Below the pieces are notes generated by a model, which was not told the DNA's origin, ran no database searches, and worked only from the letters and a program-made list of their open reading frames with translations. Position numbers and translations under genes: made by a program. A stretch of 64,000 nucleotides of DNA from Alphaproteobacteria bacterium. Its GTDB lineage: Bacteria; Myxococcota_A; UBA796; GCA-2862545. Shown here one piece after another: positions 45,737-53,606 of the stretch (positions are counted from its first letter, which is position 1; the number at the start of each line of letters is the position of its first letter). The DNA lies in NCBI GenBank assembly GCA_020632875.1, contig JACKET010000024.1, forward strand, positions 1 through 64,000. The letters are read 5' to 3'.

Positions 45737-47198
45737 CCGGCACCCACGTCGCGTGGAAGCCCGCCGGCACGCGCTGCGGGAGCTTCACCTTCGCGATGGG
45801 CCCGTCCCGCAGGGCCTGGGCGTGGAAAACCCAGCACTCGCTGCTCCACCGGTTCACGTCGGTGACGAACGTCAGCAGCCACCCGTCGTCTTCGTCGGTC
45901 GCGCCGGGCCGCGGTGCGAACGGGGCTTCGCTGCCGAAGATGCCGGGCCCGTAGTCGAAGCGCTCCGATGCGGCGGTCTCGAGGTCGTACTTCACGAGGC
46001 CGTCGAAGGTCGCGGGGATCTCGTAGGGGATGCGCGCGTGGTAGCTCCACCGGTTCTTCCGGCCGAGCATGCCGGGGTGGATCATCGGGAACTCCGCGTT
46101 CAGGTCGTCCATCGGGCCTTCGCGGGTCTCGCCGGTCGCGAGGTTCATGCCCCACACGTAGAGGTTCGCCTGGAGCTCGAGCCCCGACAGCATCGCGGCG
46201 ATCTTGCCGTCGCGCTTGTCGGGCTTCAGCGACGGGTCGGTCGTGCGGCAGCCGATCATGACGACCCAGTCGCCGTCCTCCCAGCAGTTCACGACGTGCA
46301 GCATGTAGCAGGGCTCGAAGTCGAACCAGCGCACGTCGGTGCCCTTGCCGAACCGTGGGATCACGCCGTACCGCGTGGGCACCTCGGGGTGGAAGAGCGG
46401 GATTCGGCGCCCGGTCTGCCGGAACAGCGCCTCGTCGTGGAACACCGGGAAGTCGTGGAGGATGCTGTGGTGGGGCGTGACGCCCAGATCGTGCGGCCGG
46501 CGCGGGCCCGGGAGCGTGATCTCGGTGTGGTGGACGGTGCCGTCGGGGCGCACGACGCCGTACGTCATGTAGGGGGGCTCGTCGCCGTACCCGAAGAACA
46601 GGAAGTCGCCCGTCGCCGGGTCGACCTTGCTGTGCGCCGAGACCCGCTCGACGAGCTTGCCGTGGAAGTCCTGCACGCCGCGGGGCTCGAGGGTCTCGGG
46701 GTCGAGCGCGTAGAGGCGCCCCGACTCGTACCAGAGCGCGAGGAGCTGGCCGTTCAGGAAGATGAGGTCGGTGTTCGCCGTGTCTTTGATGGGATGCAGG
46801 GGTGCCGAGAAGTCGAACGGCCCCAGCACGCCGGGCCAGATGGGCGCGTTGCGCTCGGACTCGAGCTCGAAGCCCGCGGTGTGGACGTACCGGTTGCGGT
46901 AGCGGGCCTCGCCGTTCTCGAACCAGATGCCGTGCACCATGCCGTCGCCGTCGAACCAGTGGTACCGGTTCAGGGGGGCGTACCGGTTGTTCGGGCCGTT
47001 GCGGAAGTACGCGCCGTGCAGGTCTCTCGGGAGCTCGCCCTCGACTTCGAGCGCGTGGGCCGCGACCTCGGCGGTGACCGGCGCGAAGAGCCCGTGCAGG
47101 TAGGGGTTGTCGATGGACTCGATCCAGTGCGGCGCGCCGGGCGGCGGGACGCGGTCGGGATGGAGGGACTTGCCGTAGCGCTCGGTGATTTCCAGCAT
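45729..47198 (-). CDS. Carotenoid oxygenase (RPE65 / lignostilbene dioxygenase family)
   Basis: The 489-residue non-haem iron enzyme should cleave a double bond of a carotenoid or stilbene with O2 and release aldehydes. The seven-bladed propeller is recognised from GAYFRNGPNNRY, HWFDGDGMVHGIWF and the iron-ligand His in SAHSKVD, PHHSILHDFP, CYMLHVVNCW and the final GFHATWVPG. It heads the operon with the lipocalin and the aldehyde dehydrogenase. That arrangement (cleavage, carrier, aldehyde oxidation) suggests one pathway, but the substrate is unknown. The start ATG follows a short spacer; an upstream in-frame region to 47399 overlaps a divergent gene. Confidence 0.92.
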   Translation of the reverse strand: MLEITERYGKSLHPDRVPPPGAPHWIESIDNPYLHGLFAPVTAEVAAHALEVEGELPRDLHGAYFRNGPNNRYAPLNRYHWFDGDGMVHGIWFENGEARYRNRYVHTAGFELESERNAPIWPGVLGPFDFSAPLHPIKDTANTDLIFLNGQLLALWYESGRLYALDPETLEPRGVQDFHGKLVERVSAHSKVDPATGDFLFFGYGDEPPYMTYGVVRPDGTVHHTEITLPGPRRPHDLGVTPHHSILHDFPVFHDEALFRQTGRRIPLFHPEVPTRYGVIPRFGKGTDVRWFDFEPCYMLHVVNCWEDGDWVVMIGCRTTDPSLKPDKRDGKIAAMLSGLELQANLYVWGMNLATGETREGPMDDLNAEFPMIHPGMLGRKNRWSYHARIPYEIPATFDGLVKYDLETAASERFDYGPGIFGSEAPFAPRPGATDEDDGWLLTFVTDVNRWSSECWVFHAQALRDGPIAKVKLPQRVPAGFHATWVPGA

Positions 47199-47256
47199 GG
47201 TCCCACCATGACACGCTGGTCGGAGCGATGCATGCGGGGTGGGGTTACGCTCGCGC

Positions 47257-47733
47257 ATGCTGCTCTGGATGGCCCTCGCTTCCGCCGCGCGTCCGCTGTA
47301 CGTCCAGCCCGAGGACGACGGGCACTTCCGCGTGGTCGACCACACCGGGCAGAACGTCGGCGCGTGGCACTTCGCCCACGCCACCCGCGACCGCCGCAAG
47401 GTCGGGCAGCTGCGGTGGCGCCTCTACTTCCGGCGCACCAGCGCCATCGTGTGCCTGGGCGCGGGCGCGATCGCGTTCGCGGGTGCGAGCGTCGCGATCG
47501 CGTCGGAGCGGCGGCTGAACGGCGAGCTCGACCCGACGCTCGGGGTCTACGGGGTCGTGGCGGCGGGGGGGCTGCTCGCGGCGGTCGTGCACCCCACGAA
47601 CGTGGTGCGGAAGCGGCCCGACTGGCTCCGCGTCGACGAGAACTACACGATGGAGGAGGCCGTCGAGCGCATCCAGCGCCGGCGCCAGGTCGAGATCTGG
47701 GCCGCGCCGAACGGGATCTACGCGCGGTTCTGA
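47257..47733 (+). CDS. Membrane protein of unknown function (158 aa)
   Basis: The protein starts with a probable signal (MLLWMALASAARPLYV) and has two hydrophobic segments (IVCLGAGAIAFAGASVAIA and LGVYGVVAAGGLLAAVVHP), then a soluble C-terminal stretch. Its 3' end overlaps kdsA by 16 bp on the opposite strand. No family is recognised. Confidence 0.62.
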   Translation: MLLWMALASAARPLYVQPEDDGHFRVVDHTGQNVGAWHFAHATRDRRKVGQLRWRLYFRRTSAIVCLGAGAIAFAGASVAIASERRLNGELDPTLGVYGVVAAGGLLAAVVHPTNVVRKRPDWLRVDENYTMEEAVERIQRRRQVEIWAAPNGIYARF

Positions 47734-48554
47734 CCGGCCTCGCGGATCGCGACCAGCTGGGCGAGCAGGGGCGCGAGCGCGTCGAGCGGGAGCTGGGTCG
47801 CCGCATCGGACACCGCGCGGGCCGGGTCGGGATGGACCTCGGCGAACACGGCGTCGACGCCGACCGCCACCGCGGCGCGCGCGAGGGCCGGGGCGAACGC
47901 GCGATCCCCGCCCGAGGCGGTGCCCGCGGCGCCCGGACGCTGCACCGCGTGCGTGCAGTCGAACACCACGGGCACGCCGAGCGCCCGCATCCGCGGCAGG
48001 TTGCGGAAGTCGACGACCAGATCGTGGTACCCGAAGGTCGTCCCGCGCTCGGTGAGCATCATCCGGCCCGGCCCTCCGGCCTTCTCGACGAGGGGTGCGC
48101 ACTCCGCGGCCGAGAGGAACTGGCCCTTCTTCACGTTCACGGGCTTGCCGGTCGCCGCGCACGCCGCGACGAGGTCGGTCTGCCGGCACAGGAACGCGGG
48201 GATCTGGAGCAGGTCGACCACCGCGGCCGTCGCCGCGACCTGGTGCGACTCGTGCACGTCGGTGGTCACGGGCAGGCCGACCTCCTCCCGGATGCGCGCC
48301 AGCCACTCGAGGCCGGCGCCGAAGCCCGGGCCCCGCGCGCTCGATCCGCTCGTCCGGTTGGCCTTGTCGAGGCTCGCTTTGAACACCGCGGGCAGGCCGT
48401 GCCTCGCCGCGGCCTCTTTCACGGCGTGGGCGCACTCGAGGCCGAGCGCGAGGCTCTCGAGCGTGCAGGGCCCCGCGATCAGGCCGAGCCGCTCGCCTCC
48501 GAAGCCGAGGACGGGCGCGGGGCGGGGGAGCGGGTCGAGGAGGGAGTGGTGCAT
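47718..48554 (-). CDS. kdsA: 3-deoxy-8-phosphooctulonate synthase (KDO-8-P synthase)
   Basis: The 278-residue enzyme condenses phosphoenolpyruvate with arabinose-5-phosphate to KDO-8-phosphate for the lipopolysaccharide core. Family segments are clear: LIAGPCTLES, FKASLDKANRTS, TDVHESHQV, PVNVKKGQFLS, TERGTTFGYHDLVVDFR, VVFDCTHAVQRPG, VFAEVHPDP. Cys30 in AGPC marks the metal-dependent class; the metal-free class has Asn there. It is monocistronic and reads away from a 209 bp spacer filled with hairpins. Confidence 0.96.
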   Translation of the reverse strand: MHHSLLDPLPRPAPVLGFGGERLGLIAGPCTLESLALGLECAHAVKEAAARHGLPAVFKASLDKANRTSGSSARGPGFGAGLEWLARIREEVGLPVTTDVHESHQVAATAAVVDLLQIPAFLCRQTDLVAACAATGKPVNVKKGQFLSAAECAPLVEKAGGPGRMMLTERGTTFGYHDLVVDFRNLPRMRALGVPVVFDCTHAVQRPGAAGTASGGDRAFAPALARAAVAVGVDAVFAEVHPDPARAVSDAATQLPLDALAPLLAQLVAIREAGQNRA

Positions 48555-48588
48555 CGGAGTCCGGTGGACGGGTGGAATCCTAGTACAC

Positions 48589-48727
48589 GCGGGTCCGAAG
48601 TCCTGTCCGGGCTCGGACAGGTCTTCGGTCCGGGGGTACGTCGAGCCGGAGTGAGGGAGTCCGGCTGTAGCCGGACGGGTCGGAGCGACGGCGCTTGCGC
48701 CGAGCGGAGATCCCGCCCTTCAGGGCG
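48589..48727. promoter_or_regulatory. Array of four hairpins between kdsA and the ATP-grasp gene
   Basis: The divergent spacer holds four successive stem-loops. Stem 1 is CCTGTCCG/CGGACAGG at 48602-48621, extended by GGTCCGAAG / CTTCGGTCC outer arms. Stem 2 is GTCCGGCT/AGCCGGAC at 48659-48676, stem 3 CGGCGC/GCGCCG at 48689-48702, and stem 4 CGCCC/GGGCG at 48714-48727. They could act as leader RNA structures, terminators or protein sites for either gene. Confidence 0.65.
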
Positions 48728-48763
48728 ACCGAACGCAGGCGGCAAGGGTAGTATGCTCGCGCC

Positions 48764-50311
48764 ATGAAGTACCCTGCCCCCGGATCGCCCGAAGAGCTCA
48801 CCGCGTACGCGAAGCTCCAAGCCCAGGTCCCCGAGCTGTTCCACCAGCTCTCCAAAGACACGCGCATCCCGCAGACCGTCGTGATCGTCCCGTCGCTCTC
48901 GATGGATCCGCGCGAGCTCTCGAAGATCACGGGCGTGTACCACTACGAAGAGCGGATGCTCGTGAACCTGATGCTGCTGCGCCAGCCCCGCACGCGGCTC
49001 ATCTACGTCACGAGCCAGCAGCTCGATCCGACCGTCGTGGACTACTACCTGGCGCTGCTCCCGGGCGTGCCGACGAGCCACGCGCGCAGCCGGCTCGTGA
49101 TGCTCCACTGCAACGACCGCAGCAACCAGCCGCTGTCCAAGAAGATCCTCGCGCGTCCGCGGCTCATCGACCGCATCCGCCGCGAGATCCGCACGCCGGC
49201 GCGCGCCCACATGGTGTGCTTCAACTCCACCGACCTCGAGCGCAGCCTGTCCGTGCGGCTCGGCATCCCGCTGAACTCCGTCGACCCGGCGCTCAACGAC
49301 CTCGGCACGAAGAGCGGGTGCCGCGAGGTGTTCCGGGCCGCGGGGGTGAACCTGCCGTTCGGCTTCGAGCGCGTGAAGAGCGCCCACGAGATCGCCGAGT
49401 GCCTCGCCGAGATCAAGCGGCGCGATCCGGCCGCGCGGCGCGCCGTCGTGAAGCTGAACGAGGGCTTCTCGGGCGAGGGGAACGCGCTCTTCTACTACGG
49501 AGACCTCGATGCGGGCGACGGTCCCGAGACGCTGGTCGCGAAGATCGAAGACCGCCTTCCGACCCTGAAGTTCGAGGCCCCGCAGGAGACCTGGCAGGGC
49601 TTCCTCGAGAAGTACGAGGAGATGGAGGGCGTGGTCGAGGCCTTCGTCGAGGGCGAGAAGAAGGAGAGCCCGTCGGCGCAGTGCCGCGTCAACGCGGTGG
49701 GCGAGGCGCAGGTGATCTCGACGCACGACCAGGTGCTCGGGGGGCCGTCGGGGCAGGTGTTCCTGGGCTGCACGTTCCCGGCGCACCAGGACTACCGGAT
49801 GGAGATCCAGGAGTCCGGCGCGCTCGTGGCCGAAGAGCTCGCGCGACGCGGCGTCATCGGGCGCTTCGGCATCGACTACGTCAGCGTGAAGCAGCCCGAC
49901 GGCACGTACGAGCACCACGCCATCGAGGTGAACCTGCGGAAGGGCGGCACGACCCACCCCTTCCTCACGCTGAAGTTCCTGACCGCCGGGAACTACAACA
50001 TGGAAGACGGGCTGTTCTACGCGCCGAGCGGCCGTCCGAAGTACTACTTCGCGACCGACACGCTCCAGGAGGAGCGCTACAAGGGCCTCCGCGCCGAAGA
50101 CCTCGTCGACATCAGCGTGTACCACGGGCTGCACTTCCACGGCCCGAGCGAGCGTGGCGTCGTGTTCCACCTGATCGGCGCGCTGTCGGAGTTCGGCAAG
50201 CTCGGCGTCGTCAGCATCGGCGACAACCTCCAGCAGGCCCGCTTCCTCTACAAGCAGACCATCCAGGTCCTCGATGAGGAGACCGGCCCCGACTGGCACT
50301 CCTCCGAGTGA
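48764..50311 (+). CDS. PGM1-like ATP-grasp ligase
   Basis: The 515-residue protein has a pre-ATP-grasp domain (residues ~35-190), an ATP-grasp core (RRAVVKLNEGFSGEGNALF, EGVVEAFVEGEKKESPSAQ, GRFGIDYVSVKQPDG, HHAIEVNLRKGGTTHP) and a C-terminal PGM1-like domain (GVVFHLIGALSEFGKLGVVS). The type member makes peptide bonds in pheganomycin, and the family is predicted to form amide bonds between a carboxylate and an amine using ATP. Substrates here are unknown and no other peptide-assembly gene is adjacent; the Rieske oxygenase is convergent, with no gap between the two stops. Confidence 0.85.
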   Translation: MKYPAPGSPEELTAYAKLQAQVPELFHQLSKDTRIPQTVVIVPSLSMDPRELSKITGVYHYEERMLVNLMLLRQPRTRLIYVTSQQLDPTVVDYYLALLPGVPTSHARSRLVMLHCNDRSNQPLSKKILARPRLIDRIRREIRTPARAHMVCFNSTDLERSLSVRLGIPLNSVDPALNDLGTKSGCREVFRAAGVNLPFGFERVKSAHEIAECLAEIKRRDPAARRAVVKLNEGFSGEGNALFYYGDLDAGDGPETLVAKIEDRLPTLKFEAPQETWQGFLEKYEEMEGVVEAFVEGEKKESPSAQCRVNAVGEAQVISTHDQVLGGPSGQVFLGCTFPAHQDYRMEIQESGALVAEELARRGVIGRFGIDYVSVKQPDGTYEHHAIEVNLRKGGTTHPFLTLKFLTAGNYNMEDGLFYAPSGRPKYYFATDTLQEERYKGLRAEDLVDISVYHGLHFHGPSERGVVFHLIGALSEFGKLGVVSIGDNLQQARFLYKQTIQVLDEETGPDWHSSE

Positions 50312-51382
50312 CTACTCGAGCGCGGTCCGCAGGTCTCCGGCGAGGAGCTGGTGGAACGCGTACGTCGCCTTCTCGATCTCCGCATAGCGGCTCTGGTCGT
50401 ACGGCGGGCTCCCGAGGCCGACCTGGACGAGCTCGGACACCCACATGTCCTCGCGCTGCGTGACGTCGGACTGCTCGACGCTGCGCGCGACGAACGCCGG
50501 GTCGGCGTCGGAGGTGAACCAGAAGTCGAACAGCACGCGGCAGCGGTCCGGACCGAGCGGGAGGACGAGGTTGGTGTCGAGACAGGGCCCGTAGCGGTTG
50601 ATCATGAGGTTCGGGTACACGAACGCGTAGATCGTTGCGGGGCCGATGCGGTCGGCGTGCGAGGGGTCGCCGCCGGAGCGCTGGACGCTGAAGCGGTCGA
50701 ACAGCTCGGTGGTGTACGAGTCGAGGTCGAGCTGCGCACCGAGGCTCGGGTGCATGTGCGCGACGTGGTAGCCGCCGTCGAGGTAGTTGTCGGCGAAGAC
50801 CTTCCAGTTGCAGGCGAAGTCGTAGGTCCGCCGGCTGTGGAAGCAGAGCCGGCCCCATCCGGTGCGGTCGAGGTCCTCGAGGAGCGGGCTAAGCGTGGGG
50901 CCCAGCGGTTCGGCATCGACGTCGCCGTTCACGAACACGAACGGTCCCCAGACCTCCACGGCCATCGGCACGAGCGAGAACCGCTCCCGGGTGAAGCCCT
51001 CCAGCCGCCCCATTCGCGGTGCCTTGCGGATTCCCCCGTCCAGGCCGTACACCCAGCCGTGGTAAGGGCACACGAGCTCGTCGCAGCGGCCCTCTCCGAG
51101 GGCGACCTGCGTGGCCTTGTGCCGGCACGCGTTGTGGAAGGCGCGCAGGGTGTCGCCGTCGCGCACCACGACCCACGGGATCCCCGCATGCACGCCGGCC
51201 ACGAAGCTGCCGGGCTGCGTGAGCTGGTCGGCGCGCGCGACGTACTGCCAGGTGCGGTTGAACACCGCGGTGCGCTCGAACCGCGCGAATTCGGGCTCGA
51301 CGTACCAGGAACGCGGTGGGGTCGAGGCCCGCGAGAGCGGCAGGGTGGGGTCGAAGCGGAGGATCTCGGTGCGGACGTCCAT
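50312..51382 (-). CDS. Rieske non-haem iron oxygenase, alpha subunit
   Basis: The 356-residue oxygenase has a Rieske [2Fe-2S] domain (Cys86, His88, Cys105, His108 in CRH...CPYHGW) and a catalytic domain with DNYLDGGYHVAHMHPSL, where His206 and His211 bind the mononuclear iron and Asp198 bridges to the Rieske centre. The length and the WYVEPEFARFERTAVF opening match the choline monooxygenase / glycine-betaine demethylase-like group rather than aromatic-ring dioxygenases. It needs a reductase not present here. Its upstream spacer has a strong nested palindrome (51435-51483). Confidence 0.9.
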   Translation of the reverse strand: MDVRTEILRFDPTLPLSRASTPPRSWYVEPEFARFERTAVFNRTWQYVARADQLTQPGSFVAGVHAGIPWVVVRDGDTLRAFHNACRHKATQVALGEGRCDELVCPYHGWVYGLDGGIRKAPRMGRLEGFTRERFSLVPMAVEVWGPFVFVNGDVDAEPLGPTLSPLLEDLDRTGWGRLCFHSRRTYDFACNWKVFADNYLDGGYHVAHMHPSLGAQLDLDSYTTELFDRFSVQRSGGDPSHADRIGPATIYAFVYPNLMINRYGPCLDTNLVLPLGPDRCRVLFDFWFTSDADPAFVARSVEQSDVTQREDMWVSELVQVGLGSPPYDQSRYAEIEKATYAFHQLLAGDLRTALE

Positions 51383-51434
51383 CGGGGCTCCCGGTCCGCC
51401 GGAGCCTACCGCGGTGCGCGCGATTCGGACTATC

Positions 51435-51483
51435 GTCTCGATTCGAGTCGAAGTCGTTCGAACGACTGCGTGAGAATCGAGAC
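51435..51483. promoter_or_regulatory. Nested palindrome between the Rieske gene and the DUF202 gene
   Basis: Outer arms GTCTCGATTC (51435-51444) and GAATCGAGAC (51474-51483) are perfect complements. Inside them sits the perfect 16 bp palindrome AGTCGTTCGAACGACT (51452-51467). The right arm touches the stop of the DUF202 gene. It could be a terminator for that gene or an operator for the Rieske gene that starts 53 bp away. Confidence 0.7.
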
Positions 51484-51758
51484 TACTTGGGCGGGACGGT
51501 CGCCGTCTCGCGCCGGATGTGGCTCTGGATCGCCACGAACCGCCAGATGCCGATCACGAGCGTCGCGGTGCCCACGATCGTGGAGAGGCCGCCCACGATC
51601 ATCGCCCAGGTGTCGGGCATCAGCTGGGTGAGGCCGATGCCGCCGGCGATCAGGCCGACCGCCGTGCGCACGTAGGCGAGCAGGGTGCGCTCGTTGGCGA
51701 GCGACGTGCGATCGAGGGCCAGCACGTCGCGCAGGATGAGGGTGTCGTCTTCGGGCAT
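51483..51758 (-). CDS. DUF202-family membrane protein (91 aa)
   Basis: The small protein has three hydrophobic segments (TAVGLIAGGIGLTQLM; AMIVGGLSTIVGTATLVIGIWRFV) preceded by LANERTLLAYVRTA, the conserved mark of DUF202/YidH proteins. Function unknown, inner membrane expected. Confidence 0.88.
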   Translation of the reverse strand: MPEDDTLILRDVLALDRTSLANERTLLAYVRTAVGLIAGGIGLTQLMPDTWAMIVGGLSTIVGTATLVIGIWRFVAIQSHIRRETATVPPK

Positions 51759-51814
51759 CGTGGCCTCGGGCAGGGAGTCTGCACTCCAGTAAGCAATGCG
51801 CGTGCCACCTTGCC

Positions 51815-53458
51815 TCAATCGACGGGCACCACGGCCATCAGGTTGTCGATGCACACGTAGGAGGCTTCGAACGCGCCGAGCTCGAAGTCCGGATCGAGCG
51901 GAATCGCGCCATCGGCGCCGATCTGCCAGGTGACGCCGTCGATCGTGACGGTGCCGTAGAGCCAGTTCGCCCGATCGAGGTACGCGCCGGTGAACGCGTA
52001 CAGGTCGCTGTCGTCGACGTGCATCGGGAACGACATGGCCCCGTTGTGCAGCGTGACATCGCTGTTCCGGAGGCGCACGGACTCGAACTCGCCGACGGGG
52101 ATGACGATGAAGTACGCGCCGGGGTCGTCGGCCGCCTCGCCCGTGATCGGGTGGTAGGTGCCGGACATCGTGCCGCCGTGCAGCGTGAGGTGGGGCTCGA
52201 ATGCGCTCGATCCGGCGGCCCTCTCGAGGGGCGTGACCTCGGAGAGACCGATGTGGGTGAGCTCGACGAGGGCACTCTCGCGATCCTGCGGCTGGAGCGG
52301 GTCGTCGTCGAGCGCGATGCGCCCCGTGACCGTCTTGGTTCCGGTGATCGTGGCCGTGCCGTCGAGGAAGTAGTCCGTTCCCACGCAGTCGGTGGTGATG
52401 GGGAACATCGACCCGCCGACGATGCAGCTGTTGGCGTCGAACACGAGCGTCTGGGGGGTGCCGAAGATGAGCCCGCCGAGCGAGCCGAGGCTGATGAGCT
52501 CGCTGACCTGCCCCATGAGATTGCCGAAGCCGCAGCTCTCGTCGAGGTCGACGGTCTTCGAGAACAGGCCGAAGTTCTTCACGATGAGCCGAGCCGTGTT
52601 CTCGGCGAGGATGGGGTCGAGGTCGCACTCGAACCGCACGGGCTGCGCGAGCTCGGGCTTGCACGTGTAGCTCGCGTCGAGCGTCGCGAGGTCGTAGTCG
52701 GGGTCGAGCGCGTCGGGCAGCTCGATCCGTCGTTCGTTGTTCCAGAGGGTGAGCGCACCTTCGAGGCGGTTCTCGTGGTCGCCGACGACCCCGTTGGTCG
52801 CATCGAGCGTGCCGCCGCGGATGGGTACCCCGAACTGCTTCTTCCCGGAGAACACCTCGACGTTCGCGGGGCCCCACGTGATCCCGGTGATCTCGATGTG
52901 CGGGGTGATCACGGAGCACGCGCCATTCTCGGCATCCGCGGCCAGGCGTGGGGCGATGGTGGCCTCGAGCGAGCCCTCGATGATCCGCATGGACCCGTCG
53001 CTGTTGCTCTTCGTGACGTGGAAGTCCGCGAACGTGGCGTCGTCGAGCAGGAACACCGCAGCGTCGGGCGTCTCGGGGATCACCGGGGTCTCGGGGTCAC
53101 CCGTCAGCCGCCCGGTGACCTGCTTGCGCGCGGACACGGTGACGCGCCCGCTGGCCCAGGTGGTGACGCCATTGCAGTCGGTCGACAGCTCGACGGGCTC
53201 GGGGCCGAGGTCGATGGTGCAGGCTTCGACGGTCCACGTGACCGTGCCGGTCTCGCCGGCGGTGCCGGAGATGGAGGGCACGCCTCCGACGCCGGGGCTC
53301 GCGAACCCGCAGTCGGCATCGGCATTCGCCGCGGCCAGCACGCCTCCGACGGCACGTACCGTCAGCCGGGCCACGCCCTCTGCGACGCGCTCGGGCGCCA
53401 TCCGTGCGCAGCTGGCAGAGAGGGGGAGCGCGAGGGCGAGCAGGCGTACGTTCATCAT
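51815..53458 (-). CDS. Large lipoprotein with repeated beta domains
   Basis: The 547-residue protein has a lipoprotein signal (LALALPLSASC) and then domains that repeat in sequence. Segments such as DADCGFASPGVGG and DESCGFGNLMG, TGRLTGDPETP and TGRIALDDDPLQP, and TLDASYTCKP and AFEASYVCID show an internal duplication of about 270 residues. Each copy has paired Cys and is beta-rich. The family is not recognised; such duplicated lipoproteins are common surface proteins in myxobacteria. Two adjacent ATGs mark the start. Confidence 0.75.
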   Translation of the reverse strand: MMNVRLLALALPLSASCARMAPERVAEGVARLTVRAVGGVLAAANADADCGFASPGVGGVPSISGTAGETGTVTWTVEACTIDLGPEPVELSTDCNGVTTWASGRVTVSARKQVTGRLTGDPETPVIPETPDAAVFLLDDATFADFHVTKSNSDGSMRIIEGSLEATIAPRLAADAENGACSVITPHIEITGITWGPANVEVFSGKKQFGVPIRGGTLDATNGVVGDHENRLEGALTLWNNERRIELPDALDPDYDLATLDASYTCKPELAQPVRFECDLDPILAENTARLIVKNFGLFSKTVDLDESCGFGNLMGQVSELISLGSLGGLIFGTPQTLVFDANSCIVGGSMFPITTDCVGTDYFLDGTATITGTKTVTGRIALDDDPLQPQDRESALVELTHIGLSEVTPLERAAGSSAFEPHLTLHGGTMSGTYHPITGEAADDPGAYFIVIPVGEFESVRLRNSDVTLHNGAMSFPMHVDDSDLYAFTGAYLDRANWLYGTVTIDGVTWQIGADGAIPLDPDFELGAFEASYVCIDNLMAVVPVD

Positions 53459-53606
53459 GACCTCCGCCGAAGATCGGCGTCGAACCGGCTGTCGCTAACC
53501 CGGTGCTGCCATGCGGCCCACCCTGCGTCGTGGCCGGCGCGGGTTTCGCCGCATCGACCAGACGTTCGACGCGCGCTGGGATACCGTGTGCGTTCGTGAG
53601 GCTCGA

